Positions 21,002 through 32,152 of a stretch of DNA of 64,000 nucleotides are shown piece after piece. Origin of the DNA: Cristatella mucedo (lineage: Eukaryota; Bryozoa; Phylactolaemata; Cristatellidae); NCBI GenBank assembly GCA_009760855.2, contig WPIO01000171.1, positions 188,001 through 252,000 of the forward strand, written 5' to 3'. The notes under the pieces are model-generated. The model worked only from the letters and a program-made list of their open reading frames with translations, was not told the DNA's origin and searched no databases. The position numbers were made by a program, and so were the translations under genes. Each line of letters begins with the position of its first letter. Within the stretch, counting starts at the first letter, position 1.

Positions 21002-21800
21002 ATAATAATAATAATAATAATAATAATTCACTTGATAAAGCGCTCTCAGAGAACTTAATCTCTCTCTAGGCGCTTTACATTTGCTGTAAAGTGACATGCA
21101 ATTGAATGGTAAGTAAAATCATGCTTGAAAAAAACGAAATGAATAATATGGTTAGGGGTGACATGCACAGGGTCAGCATGCAGATGTGGTTAGTGGCAGC
21201 ATGCACAGTGTCAGCACGCATAAGCACATCAAGGACGAATCACAGGGACCCACTAAATGCTGTCCTAAATAGGCGTGTTTTTAGGTTCCTTTTAAATGTG
21301 GTCAGGTCAGAGGATGTTCTGACGCAGGTCGGGAGGCAGTTCCAGGCTTTGGGAGCATATGAACTAAATGCACGGTCTCCAAAGGATTTAAGGTTTGTAC
21401 GAGGTATTTCTAGACTGTTGGATTCCGAAAAGCGGGTGGTACGATGCTTGGCCTGATGGGGTAGTATATCTGAAAGATAGGCTGGAGCCATAGAATGAAG
21501 GGACCTAAAAGTGAGCGACAAAACCTTGAAGTCAATCCATTGCTTGACTGGTAGCCAGTGCAGGTGGGCAAGAAGTGGAGTAATGTGGCAACTGCGACGC
21601 TCACGACAGACAAGTCTAGCTGCCGAGTTTTGCACCAGCTGCAATCGCCTGATCGCACGTGCTGGTAGGCCAGTAAGAAGTGAGTTGCAGAAGTCGAGAC
21701 GGGATGTCACGAATGCATGGACCAACTTGGACGTGGTATCTTTATCTAAACAAGCCCGAATTTTAGCAATGTTATGAAGCTGAAAATAGGCGGATTTGAC
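21002..21800 (-). mobile_element. LINE A copy, 5'-truncated, well preserved
   Basis: Long (AAT)n, stem-loop complement, UTR, then an intact ORF2 end of 161 codons ([20 protein letters not shown] to [10 protein letters not shown]) and the KSAYFQLHNIAKI region. Its preservation suggests recent insertion. Confidence 0.9.
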
Positions 21801-22509
21801 ATAGCAGGTGCATCATAAATGAATGTAAAAATAATAACAGTAACCAGTCTTTTGATAGGGCCTATGATGACACAATATATATCTAGGGATTTTTAAACTC
21901 ACTGCCAGAGAAGCAATAACTTAGGCTCTGTGACAAGCAAGTAATCAGGCTTACACAAGCATTTAAAAGCTGACCAGAGAAGGAGCTCAGAGCTGCTGGT
22001 TAGCAAGACCCCGGTGCAGATTTTAATGCATAGGAATGATTTTAATTTAGTGTAAGGACAATAAAGACGGCTGGAGGACGAGGAGATAGCGATGTGAGAG
22101 GCATAAGAACTCGAGGAGAAAGGAGGTCAAATAAGTAAGCCGGTGAGCAAGTAAGCAGCTCTCAGGCCAGAGGCCATCTATATGCTTCATCAGCGACCAT
22201 CAGCCGATCTTTACTTTTCTTTGAATGATAAATATAGTAAGGATGTAGACGAAATGCTCGCCCAAAAATTACAGCACCCACACAGTCGGCCCGACCACTC
22301 AGCCGACGGTCACTCAGCAATGAGGCACAGGGAGGCGGCTATCTGTTTTGAGGCAGAGCAGTGCACGCACCAACGTACGGCGGCTCCAGCTGAGCCTGCA
22401 GGGCGCGCGCAGCGCACGCAGCACCGCTCGGTCCGAGTGAAAGCCCTGCCTCTGGGGGGTGGGGGAGATAAGCGCCGCTGGCCCTCGCACTAGCTTAAGC
22501 TCAGCTGAC
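21801..22509. other. Intron next to the second RAP1GDS1-like exon
   Basis: Single-copy sequence, turning GC-rich at 22260-22500. A plus-strand ORF of 103 codons here is compositional, with no motif. Confidence 0.3.
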
Positions 22510-22674
22510 CTGTTTTAGCCAATTCGGCCACGAGCATTGCTGCTGATGTGCAAGCTCGCACTCTTCGCTCGTCAGGGCTGCCACCACCGGTAGTGGCCGC
22601 TGCTGCAGTGAGCACTCGGCGCAGCACGTCTAAGCTGCCATCTTTGGTGAACGCTTGAGTATAAATCTCCTTGT
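22510..22674 (-). CDS. RAP1GDS1: RAP1GDS1-like gene, second coding exon (armadillo repeat)
   Basis: On the minus strand a TTTTTTGCAG acceptor is followed by 165 nt (2 nt, 54 codons, 1 nt) and then GTCAGC. It has no useful internal ATG ORF. The residues run from KEIYTQAFTKDGSLDVLRRVL, through a Gly/Ser-rich turn (TTGGGSPDERR), to a helix ending AAMLVAELAKT. This helix-turn-helix layout with a terminal VAELAK is the pattern I know from SmgGDS/RAP1GDS1 armadillo repeats, just ahead of a Cys-rich repeat. Both flanking introns are phase 1, matching the neighbouring exons. Upstream lies a 17-kb intron full of LINEs and SINEs; downstream an 8.5-kb one. The open frame, good splice sites and phase agreement make coding status likely. 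Confidence 0.72.
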
Positions 22675-22869
22675 CTGCAAAAAAGGCACACAGTCAGGCA
22701 TTTAGGCACAAGAACATGCAGCAAAAGTAAGCACTTAACGAGTACTCGGTGCGAAGTGACAATCTGAGATCACAAATCAATTTTGGCTGTAAGTTAGTGA
22801 GTTAGTGAACGAGCCCTTAAATTAAAAACATAAGTCACACACGTTACGCTGACGGCTTTCCCTTGAGAA

Positions 22870-23880
22870 TATTGCATTGATGACATCCGCACATGGATAG
22901 CAGCAAATTTTCTAAAGTTAAACGATGATAAAACTAACTTACTAGTTATGGGCAAACCCAGTGTGATTCACAAATTGGAAAGGCTGACGCTCAAAATTGG
23001 CTCTGCCAGCATATCTCCTGTTGAATCAGCTCGAAATCTAGGTGTCATATTCCAAAGCGACCTCTCGTTAGACGACCATATTAGCTCGACAGTCAAATCT
23101 GATTATTTTCAGCTTCATAACATTGTTAAAATTCAGGCTTGTTTAGATAAGGATACCACGTCTAAGTTATCCATGCATTCGTGACATCCCGTCTCGACTT
23201 CTGCAATTCACTGCTTACTGGCCTACCAGCATGTGCGATCAGGCGATTGCAGCTGGTGCAAAACTCTGCAGCTAGGCTTGTCTGTCGTAATCGGCTCAGT
23301 TGCCACATCACTCCACTTCTCGCCGACCTGCACTGGCTACCAGTCAAGCAACGGATCGACTTCAAGGTTTTGTCGCTCACTTTTAGGTCCCTTCATTCTA
23401 TGGCTCCAGCCTATCTCTCAGATAAACTACCCCACCAGGCCAAGCATCGTACCACCCGCTTTTCGGAATCCAACAGTCTACCAATACCTCGTACAAACCT
23501 CAAATCCTTTGGAGACCGCACATTTAGTTCGTATGCTCCCAAAGCCTGGAACTCACTCCTGACTTTCGCCAAAACATCCCCTGACTTGACCTCGTTTAAA
23601 AAAACTTAAAAACTCACCTATTTATGACAGCATTTAGTGGGTCCCTGTGATTCGTCTTTGATGTGCTTATGCGTGCTGACACTGTGCATGCTGCCACTAA
23701 CCACATTCGCATGCTGACCCTGTGCATGTCACCCCTAACCATGTTATTCATTTTGTTTGTTTATCAAGCATGATTTTACTTACCATTCAATTGCATTTCC
23801 CTTTGCAGCAAATGTAAAGCGCCTAGAAAGAGATTATGTTCTCTGAGGGCGCTTTATCAAGTGCATTATTATTATTATTT
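22870..23880 (+). mobile_element. LINE A copy, 1 kb
   Basis: From CIDDIRTWIAANFLKLNDDK to LKTHLF and the tail. One frameshift near 23165 splits the reading (KLSMHS versus LVHAFV) and another ends it near 23600. Stem-loop and (ATT)n are intact. Confidence 0.9.
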
Positions 23881-24287
23881 GTAGTACTACCACGATGGTA
23901 CAGCTATCTAAACATGGGTGTCAGGTCACAAATTACAAGAGATAATTTAAAAATTTGCGTATTCAGCTACAACATGCACACCCATAGTTGAAACTGAAAA
24001 TAAAATAAATTATGCATTCAAAATGATTTTAAATAACTTGTATAATCAAACGAACTTGAACCTAATTTATTTTTCTTCCTTAAAGATGTTGTAAAAATTT
24101 AAAAAAAAGAACCGCAAGATTGTCGGTGAGCAGAGGTGGCTCACCATTTACGTCAGTGGGCACCCAAGCTTGCCTTACTAAGAAAAGTTAGTTTCCCACG
24201 ACCTCCTCTGGTACATACTAGTTACTAAGTACTAGGCTAGCTGATTTAAGGCAGGATTTATAGCCACACCATTTATCTTCGCCATAA
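23881..24287. other. Intronic sequence, no feature found
   Basis: AT-rich; no repeat or exon recognised. Confidence 0.3.
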
Positions 24288-24378
24288 AATTACCCTTTGC
24301 AGCAAATGTAAAGCGCCTAGAGAGAGATTGAGTTCTCTGAGGGCGCTTTATTAAGTGCATTATTATTATTATTATTAT
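24288..24378 (+). mobile_element. LINE A 3' tail, solo
   Basis: Starts CCCTTTGCAGCAAATGTAAA, has an intact stem-loop and (ATT)n; no UTR or coding part, so it is an extreme 5' truncation. Confidence 0.8.
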
Positions 24379-24649
24379 CATAAAATACTAGGCCGCCGGA
24401 GAGAAATCGCTCTTTCCATTCGCTTGGCCTTGGTTTAACGTCAGAAAAAATTCGCATGCACATTAGACCTGCAAAAATTTTAGTGAGGGTGGTAGCCTTT
24501 GGACTGCATGCTGTAGGCAGTAATACACATTTTTTATAGTCTTGAGGCAGTAGCAATTGCAAAATAGCACTATCGAGGAACAAATATAATGAGAAAAATT
24601 TTAAACTGTGTTATTACTGTAATGTTTGTGATGGTCGGCTGCAGTCCCA

Positions 24650-24760
24650 TCTAATACATTGAAATCTTTTGGAGATTGAGCCTTCAGCTCGTAAGCACCG
24701 AGTATCTGGCGCTTGCTTCCAGCTATCGTCATTACCTGCAATAACAATTTAACGAATCCT
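24650..24760 (+). mobile_element. LINE C fragment
   Basis: AAATCTTTTGGAGATTGAGCC and TTCAGCTCGTAAGCACC correspond to the LKSFGDxAFSSYAP segment; no tail. Confidence 0.45.
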
Positions 24761-24764
24761 TGTT

Positions 24765-25002
24765 TGGTGCTGATGCAGTGGCCCAGTCTGATTTGAACCC
24801 CATAGAATGACTAAGGAGCGATATGAGGCTGAGGCAAGATGTTCGGCCTATATAAGTAGCCAACCATTTTAGTAAAACTCGGGCTCTGCTGCAGGTGCTA
24901 CAGTAGAAGACGGACCACAGAAGCTAGTGGCCTCTATGCCTGTGGAGACAAGGAAGATCACACAGAATCGTGGTGGACCACGGTCACACACTAAAAACAT
25001 AC
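24765..25002 (+). pseudogene. Tc1/mariner transposase C-terminal fragment, split by a LINE tail
   Basis: The sequence parallels 1490-1720: GGCCCAGTCTGATTTGAACC (SPDLNP), an EWSDMRLRQ-like helix, GTCT(A/C)TGCCTG (SMP) and the terminal CAGAATCGTGGTGGACCACG. It is interrupted by stops. Confidence 0.55.
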
Positions 25003-25169
25003 ATTTTAGTGGATCTTTGTGATTAGTCCTTCACGTGCATATGCCTGCGCACACAGAGCTTGCTGCTTGCATTGCTTGCTTGGATGTTACCTGTAAAGTG
25101 CCTAGAAAGAGATTCAGTTCTCTGACGGAGCTATATCAGTGTTTTATTATTATTATTATTATTATTATT
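25003..25169 (+). mobile_element. LINE A 3' end inserted in a Tc1 relic
   Basis: Begins ATTTTAGTGGATCTTTGTGAT (TAFSGSL and stop), with a diverged UTR, stem-loop CTGTAAAGTGCCTAGAAAGA and (ATT)n. The direct repeat AAACATAC flanks it (24995-25002 and 25170-25177). Confidence 0.8.
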
Positions 25170-25177
25170 AAACATAC

Positions 25178-25350
25178 TAACAGCCTACACGTGTGTGTGT
25201 GTGTTAGTGAGCAGAAAATTACTGTTCTTACATGCTGCACATAACTTGGGCATGCCTGGCGTCGTAAAAAACCATCTTGCTACTCGAACGAATTTACATC
25301 CACTGAAGCTGCGGCCATGCAACAAGAATTCTTTATGCTGAGTGAACATA
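25178..25350 (+). mobile_element. Tc1/mariner relic, 3' flank resumed
   Basis: It continues the relic of 24765-25002 after the LINE tail. Landmarks shared with 2703-2900 are CACGTGTGTGTG, ACATGCTGCACATAAC, CTACTCGAACGAAT and CTGAGTGAACATAC. Confidence 0.45.
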
Positions 25351-25514
25351 CACTAGTACGTATATGCAAAAAATCAACAAAAGGGTTGTGTGGGGGATGC
25401 CTGTGCTCTTGCTAGTGCAATCGCTAATTTCATTTCCTAGTCAGGAATGACCTAATCCACCTGTTCCGAATAATGCAGTTGCCGAGATGGCTCTCCCAAG
25501 ATTTTGTGGGTAAA

Positions 25515-25740
25515 AAAAGCTGATTTAGCAGCCTCGTTTATATGGGGTAGCTGAAGAGCCTATACGGCTATCACCCACCTCCTTACTGCAGGCCTCATTT
25601 ATATAGCAGCTGAAGAGCCTCTATGGCTATCACCCCCCCCCCCCACAGCAGGCAGTAAGGAATCACCCACTGCAGGACTCATACCCACGACTTGGGTCAT
25701 GAAGAGCATGCACCTCACTTACCTCCTTGGGTAAGAAGAC
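25515..25740 (-). mobile_element. SINE2 copy with partial internal duplication
   Basis: The 3' part (CTCGTTTATATGGGGTAGCTG ... TACGGCTATCACCC) is repeated as CTCATTTATATAGCAGCTG ... TATGGCTATCACCCCC, about 70 bp apart, before the single tRNA-like head. A C-run of 12 sits in the second copy. Confidence 0.6.
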
Positions 25741-26700
25741 CCTGGGCCCTATGCAAATTCATTATTCGCTTGCTTTTTTCACATGCATGTCGGACATAGC
25801 ACATCAAAGTATTTGACAGTGTGGATGAAGCAGCAATACTTTGGCAGAAGCACAAAGATACGATCAGCTAAGTGACATGCGGGATCGGATGCTAATAATC
25901 CATTTCAGCTAGCTTTCTCACATGTCCGGGCATGCATATTTCATCTTACCTGGACGTTTTGAAGCAAGTTGCTCACTCCTACGGAATGAACTGGGCCCCA
26001 CTAACCCGTGCAAGGGCCACGTTAGATTTGCAATGAAGATCACACGATGACGTCACCGAGTTCCGAGCTCACTTGCCCACCAAATGCTTTTTTCACTAGT
26101 ATCTTAGTATCTTCTCTAGTGTTGTTTCCTTCAAACCTAAAGAATCTTCATCTTCTTCCCTCAATTTATATCTCCATAAGTTCTAAATTACCTCATCTGA
26201 TATTGTAAAACAGAAGCCATCTGAACGCAAGTGCAGCAACCGATAGGAAAGCTAGGAGCTGCTTTTCAAATCGTGAGAATCCTCTGCATGTAATACCAAG
26301 AAAATTATGGGAGAATGGATTTGTCATTGCTTAGCAACTTCTGCTGCCTCTTTGATGCATGAGGCCTCTATCGTTTCATGTCCGGCTACGTACTCCTGTA
26401 TGATCCAGTATGATATACGGTCTTTGTCGTTTCGAGCTCATTTAATTTAGCAATACTGCAAGTCCAGCATTCGTTTCTGCCAGGTTACGCGAGTTAGATA
26501 TAGTTCAGAGAACACGCCAGGTTACACAACAGATTATAAGTACAAAATCAACCTCTGCACTGTTGTTACTCTACAAAAATATGTTCTACCGCTACAAATA
26601 CAGATAATTTTACTAACCAGTCCCCACTTTCTCCCATTGGAAGTGCTGCTAATTTCTCTAGCCTAGTGATAAACTAAACTCACGGACTGCTTTTCACTTG
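25741..26700. other. Unassigned sequence, perhaps 5' region of a LINE
   Basis: No clear reading; it precedes an endonuclease-like remnant at 26740, so the right part may be LINE 5' UTR or ORF1. No exon found. Confidence 0.25.
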
Positions 26701-26739
26701 TACCGCTGAAATGCCCCCATTCATCAATAAACCTACAGC

Positions 26740-27960
26740 TTTAGCAGCCTAATACTTAACAATACTCTTGAGATTTTCACTGCTACTGAAACCTAGCTGA
26801 AGTCGATGAACTGCTCGGCTATCACCGATGCTAACCCGGAAGGTTTCGCTTTTTTCTTGTTCGGAAATCGCTAGAAACTGGTAGTGAAGTAACCATTATT
26901 GCCTCACCTCACCTCTATCAATCTCAAACCTGGCTCAGTTCTTGCTACACAATCTTCGGAATCTTTCGTTCTCTGTCCAGGTAGTGCTAAGTGGGCGACG
27001 GTTGTGGTAATAAATCTCCATCACGTAGCATTCTCAGATTCATCTGACTTTACTGGTGTCCTCTGACCGTTGGGCCAAGAATCGCTACTCATTTAATAAT
27101 ATAAATATAATTCATTTATATAGCGCCCCAAGAGAGCTTAATCTCTATTCAGGCGTTTCACATATGCCTCGGGGCTCGAGCCCACGACCTCAGTCAGACC
27201 TCGGTCGGGGCGAGCACATGAACCACTTAATTCTGGGAGATCTATAAATTCATTTTGACAGCCTATCTGAACCGGTGTGTCCCAAAAGGCTTTCATTGTC
27301 TTGGTCTTTTGCCTTCTTGCTCATAAACACACCCCTACGCATACACAGCAGAATGTAGTTTTGTTTCAGCATAAAAACTATGCGCAAGTCAAAGCTGAAG
27401 ACCTTTGCTTGGCATTTAAGCTATCCACAAGAACTTGCATCCTTTCCCCTATTGAATAACCCTTCCAATGACCTTCCTCCTTGATACAATTCCTGCTATA
27501 CTGCAACACTAAATGTCCTTGGTGCATTTGCCTCTCTTGCAGCTCTATCCCGCCGAGAGGACTTTGGATTTACGTCTGTCATGGAAGAAAGCAAAGGACT
27601 ACGAATGAAGGAAGCGCAGGCTTGAAAAGACCACCAAAAAGTCGGTACTCACGGTTTGCTTCAGGGTATCTGAGGATTACTGTAGGTCGCATTAATCCAC
27701 TTTAGCCAAGGCTGAGGCCAAACTCTATATGGAAGTAGTGAAACTACAGATCAATAACCCAAAAGTGTAAATGCCCAATGCATCGATGATCTTCTTAAAG
27801 CTTGGATTACGGAGCTCCATCGCCTCACTGTACTGCTGTACCCAGATGACTGCAACCACTCACTCACCACACTCGTCGTCCTTGCTTTTGTTCTTCACGC
27901 CGTGTGATCTCTATCGAAACCTTAATTCGTCTCCCAGGAAAAGGATAGTATTCCTCTAGA
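26740..27960 (+). mobile_element. LINE relic with endonuclease domain and linker, split by SINE1
   Basis: Frame-broken reading resembles the start of an AP-type endonuclease of L2 elements (LEIFTATET-LKSMNCSAIT, then an EGFAFF segment and later VVVINLHHVAFSDSSDFTG). After a SINE1 at 27107-27235, the downstream linker follows (TATLNVLGAFASLAALSRRE). No reverse transcriptase remains before 28 kb. Family A or C cannot be decided. Confidence 0.5.
27107..27235 (-). mobile_element. SINE1 copy
   Basis: Complement of the tail (ATTCATTTATATAGCGCCCC, AGAGAGCTTAATCTCTATTC, AGGCGTTTCACATATG) then B-box GGGGCTCGAGCCCACGACCT and part of the tRNA-like head. Confidence 0.75.
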
Positions 27961-28019
27961 CCCTGCCTTACCAGTTCTCCTTATGTGGCCCGTCGACTCG
28001 CTGCTGCCTATCATATCAA

Positions 28020-28930
28020 AAAATTATATAAATTAATTAATATCAATAACAAAAATAGGAATATGTCGTTTGCATAGTACAATAAAGGAACTAAATATCT
28101 ATGCAGGAACTTTGCAACTCGCACGAGATGGCCACGGATTGGTGACATGTAGGGTACCCAGCATTTCAAAGCCAACGAGTATCATTCTTCGGCTAGCAAG
28201 CTAAGGCTAACATAAAGACACTCGTGGCAACGGTTTAGTAGGACCTCTGGCTAATAGAATGCTTTGAATCATAAGCAGGTAGGCATGCAAAACACACAAG
28301 AACAAAAAACAAGTTCTCATGAGAGATGGAAAAGCTGAAAGGAACAGCTACGTCTGTAGCTGCGATTTCAATGACGCAGGGTCATTGCAGGTAGAGACCA
28401 AAGCTGAAAGCCAGATCCAGAATTTCGGTGCGTACGAACTGAAGGCCAGATCACCAAAAGATTTCAATTTAGTGCTAGGAACAGCTAGACCACTAAATCC
28501 TGACGAGCATGTGGTGCAAGAACACTAAATAGAGAGTGAAGCGACCCGTTAGCCAGACAGTGTCCTATCATCGATTCGATGCTTAATTAAGAGCCAGTGA
28601 AGCTCAGACAAAAGTGGTCTGTTGTTGCAGCTATGCCGTTGACGACAAACCAGACACCTGCTGAGTTTTGCACAAGTTTCAGCCGATTTAGGACACTGGC
28701 CAGGAGTCCTACATACAAATGATTGCAATAACCTAGATGTAATGTCCCAAAGGCAGAAACTAGTTCGGTCGCAGCACTTTTATCTAAACAGGCCATTATT
28801 TTGGCAATGCACCTCAGATAGGCCGATTTGACAGTAGAGGATGTGTGCTAATTAAACGATAGGTTTTGGTCTAGTTTGCCTAGATTACAAGAAGACGCCC
28901 CAGGAATGGTGCTAGATTATCTCCTATGTA
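28020..28930 (-). mobile_element. LINE C relic (diverged relative of A)
   Basis: The tail and UTR differ from A but align with the copy at 37.95-39.1 kb (shared GGTTAGTAGGACC, ACAAGTTCT). Coding remnants in complement include the NFGAYELKARSPKDFN shadow and MACLDKSAATELVSAFGTLH. Confidence 0.6.
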
Positions 28931-28934
28931 TATG

Positions 28935-29400
28935 ACTCCATCTTTAACTGTACAAAGTCAGAAAGACTAAGTTGGGTGTGACGACAGAGCTTTCTATAGC
29001 GAAATCAAAGCCTGAGCGGCTTCGGTACGAATGAGGTAGTAAACAGACTTCCTCTCACGTAGCAAAGAGACCGCAAGAAGCATAGCTGAGTCATGAGGGC
29101 AGTCTAGAAAAAAATACTAGCTGGCTTAACAGCCTCATTTATATAGTAGCAGAAGAGCCTTAGCGGTTATCACTACCACTTGCAATTGGCAATAAAGGAT
29201 CACCCACTACAGGATTCGAACCCACGACCTCGGCCATGAAGAGCAAGCACCTAAGTACAATAACACGGAGTGGCACCTCATGGCGGCTGGATAAGATGTG
29301 CCTCAGTCGGCAGCAGGAAAGTAGATGCCGTTGCCAAGTTGTAGAAGAATTGTGGAAATGATTTTCAAAGTCCAGGATCTGCCGAGCAAAAGCTTCTGTC
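28935..29400 (-). mobile_element. LINE B 3' relic split by a SINE2
   Basis: 28935-29105 is the complement of the B tail and UTR (GACTCCATCTTTAACTGTAC, GCCTGAGCGGCTTCGGTACG); after the SINE2 the B reading resumes (GTGGAAATGATTTTCAAAGT, GCAAAAGCTTCTGTCACC). Confidence 0.6.
29118..29265 (-). mobile_element. SINE2 copy inside a LINE B
   Basis: TGGCTTAACAGCCTCATTTATATAGTAGC, AAGAGCCTTAGCGGTTATCA and B-box complement GGATTCGAACCCACGACCTC. Confidence 0.75.
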
Positions 29401-29409
29401 ACCTAAGGT

Positions 29410-29775
29410 ATTTAGGTGCAAGAACAAACCCATCTTGAGGGTGAGGTCTTCCACCTTTCGGGTGACACTAGGTTTTCGCATTAATAGTACGTTGGTCTGC
29501 TCATCACTAAGCCTCAGGAAGTTAGTAGCTTTCCAAATGCAAAAACGTAGCAGGCCGATAGGGAATCAGGCAAGTCGAATGGGGAGCGAGACTCGGAGGG
29601 TTCGAAGGATAAGTAGCAGAGGTAGACGTCAGCGATGTAGAAACAAAAGCAAAGACAGTTGCCTTGGGCATTAACATCGGACAGGCAGCGAGTATAGACA
29701 GTGAAAAGAAGTGGGCATAAGACCGAAACCTCGGTACCCCATACTTAAAAGGCCGATTAGATGACTGACAGCTGT
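29410..29775 (-). mobile_element. LINE A/C relic, region around the reverse transcriptase active site
   Basis: The complement holds diverged DEQTNVLLMRKPS (from GTTGGTCTGCTCATC) and, further right, CGGTACCCCATACTTAAAAGG (PLKYGVP). It resumes beyond a SINE1 at 29990. Confidence 0.5.
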
Positions 29776-29804
29776 TAACATATAAAAAATAAAATTAATA
29801 TACT

Positions 29805-29962
29805 TCATTTGTACAGCATCCAATAAAAACTTAATCTCTAGCCAGGCGCTTCATATATGCCATTGGGCTCGAGCCCACGACCTCGAATGGGAAATATAAT
29901 GACCTTGACCTCGGTCATTATAGGCGATCACCTTAACCACTAGGCCAAACCAGGGCTGTACC
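29805..29962 (-). mobile_element. SINE1 copy with an internal palindrome
   Basis: Tail complement (TACAGCATCCAATAAAAACTTAATC, AGGCGCTTCATATATGCC), B-box GGGCTCGAGCCCACGACCTC, then a self-complementary ATAATGACC...GGTCATTAT segment, then the A-box complement ACCTTAACCACTAGGCCAAACCAGG. Confidence 0.75.
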
Positions 29963-29989
29963 TCGCTGAGGTACAGCCTAACCCAGTGT

Positions 29990-30270
29990 ATCACTCTTCC
30001 AGTGATACGTAGACGTGCCGAGAGGCACTCCAGACGGATCTAGTGGTCAATAGTATCAAATGCTACTGATAGATCCAGGTCTGGCAGAAGAGCCGCCTTA
30101 CGCTGATCAGCATTGTTCAGAAGGTCATTATAAACCCGAAGCAGAGCAGTTTCCATGGAATGCTTAGCTCTAAATCCCGAGTGGAACTTCCTAGCAAGAT
30201 CTGGAAAGTCCATTTCTCCTTTGAAAAAGATGCTCGTCCGGCCACTATCTAAAAAGTTGACTCTAGGTCA
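29990..30270 (-). mobile_element. LINE A/C relic, continuation (palm region)
   Basis: The complement carries diverged LLPDLDLSVAFDTID and RAKHSMETALLRVYND segments, i.e. the region before the GVPQGS box. Confidence 0.55.
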
Positions 30271-30274
30271 TGAG

Positions 30275-31730
30275 AATAAAAATAACGAACTGCCGGCAAG
30301 TCTCAAATAAGCCATTCTTATCCAAGACACGAATGAGCGGTGATCTAGTAGCTAGACTAGAATCAGTTCATAAGATCTTGCTTGCAAACTCCGATCGTCA
30401 GGTTTTTGAAACTGCCATTTCCCGGAAACTGTTCTGCTTTGGATTTACAATAACCTCACTAACAGTCCTAATCAGGGCAGGGCCTCTCTGCTGGTTCTAA
30501 TAGATCTCTCAGCAGCATCTGAAACTAATGACTACCAGATCCTTCAAGAGAGCCTTTCCGTCCATCTAGGTATCACTGGCACGGTGCTAAAAAGGGTTGT
30601 GTACTACGTCACTTAAAGATGACAGAGGTAGATGTAAAAGGCCCTCGGCCATCCGTGGAGCCCTTAAAGTATGCGATACTTCTGGCTTCGGTATTGGACA
30701 CCATTATTTTCATTATCCATACTTCCATATGTCGAAGTCAAGGCTAAATACAATCCTAGCTTTTATTTCTATACCGAAGACAGTGAGCTCTGCCTATCCT
30801 TTGACCCTTCTAAGCCTTGCTCAGCATCCAAATTACTTTACTGCCTACAGCTACATCGACGATACTAGCACTTGGATGGATACTAACTTTACGAAACTTT
30901 TCGATGACAAGACCAAGCAATCATATAATTGCAAGATTAGCAATACTGTCATCTAATAATAATAATAATAATAATAATGCACTTAATAAAGCGCCCTCAG
31001 AGAACTTAGTCTCTTTCTAGGCGCTTTACATTTGCTGCATCTAGTGAGACCTTCACTTTCCAGATTGGTTCACACAGCATCACTCCCGTGACGTTTGCCC
31101 ATAATCTTAGGGGCTATTCCAAAACAACTTATTATTGAAGAGCACATTGCCTAAACTCTCTATTCGGCCTACTTTGCAAAGGGAACATTGCCAAATCCGG
31201 GGCCTGCTTCGATATGAAAGAGTGCAACAGCCTAACTAGTTCAATCGTTCAAGACATCGTGTCTAGATTATTGCAATTCCTTTCATTCGAACCTTCTGAC
31301 CAGTGCCCTTCATAGTCTGCAACTGGGCAAAACTCAGCAGCTTGTCTGGTCTGTCGTCAACGGCGTAGCTGCCAGATCACAGCCACATCAGTCTCTGCTT
31401 CACTGGCTACATATCAAATACCAAATCGATTTCAACATCCTCTGTCTGGCTTACAGGTCGCTTCACTCACTTGCAGCAGCCTACCTATATTTGTCATCTT
31501 TGTTCTTCCAGTGTTCTCTTGCACAACCCAATCCTGGGCGTAGTCATCATCCTACTGTTACTAGCACTAAATTGAAATCCTTAGGCGATGTTGCCACAGC
31601 TTGTAGGCACCAAAATTCTGGAACTGGCTTCCAGACTCGGTCGCAACCTGCAATGACCCTGCATCATTTAGGTCTCAGCTAAAGACAGCATTTGCTTCGC
31701 TCAGCTTTCTCTTTCTCTTCCCGCAGAGCT
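30275..31730 (+). mobile_element. LINE A/C relic with reverse transcriptase remnants
   Basis: Head-to-head with the preceding relic: LIRAGPLCWF palm remnant, PLKYAILLASVLDTII (from GVPQGSVLGP), the FYTEDSELCLSFDPSKPC box (YADD lost) and, after an inserted A tail, the HDIVSRLLQFLSFEPS-like and DFNILCLAYRSLHSL segments. Confidence 0.6.
30957..31042 (-). mobile_element. LINE A 3' tail inserted in an older LINE
   Basis: (AAT)n plus stem-loop complement only, about 85 bp, with CATCT on both sides as a short target duplication (GTCATCT / TGCATCT). Confidence 0.8.
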
Positions 31731-31876
31731 TATCTTGTTGGCTCCTGAGCGCTTTGCATGCTTAACCTTGAATTAATTTGGGCATGCTGCTAACCATGAG
31801 TCCTACTTACCAGCGACTTCGAGGGTCTTCTTTTGTGCATTCGCTTGCTCGCCCAAGCATAAACACTTGCATGGTT

Positions 31877-31978
31877 GTACTAGCTGATTTAACAGCCTCT
31901 TTTGTATAGCAACAGAGGGACCGAGGACGTGGAAAAGCAACGGCCTTACCTAGTGTGCCATCACGGCTCACCAAATAA
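31877..31978 (-). mobile_element. SINE2 copy with internal deletion
   Basis: CTGATTTAACAGCCTCTTTTGTATAGCAACAG joins directly to the tRNA-like head (GGACCGAGGACGTGGAAAAGC), losing the central 80 or so bases. Confidence 0.65.
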
Positions 31979-32029
31979 CAGCTGAACCTCAATTGGTTAT
32001 GGAAGCTTCTCTAAGAACGATACAGTGCA

Positions 32030-32140
32030 TGTCATTGACCCTTTGTTGTTATTGCTTCTATTTTAGCAAGTCATTAAGTATCTTAATAGGGATTTCTTTC
32101 TCTTAGGGTGCAATACAAATAACTTATTATTACTTATAAT
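32030..32140 (+). mobile_element. Diverged LINE/SINE1 tail
   Basis: TCTTAATAGGGATTTCTTTCTC, TTAGGGTGCAATACAAATAAC and (TTA)n. Confidence 0.4.
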
Positions 32141-32152
32141 TGTCTACTACTT

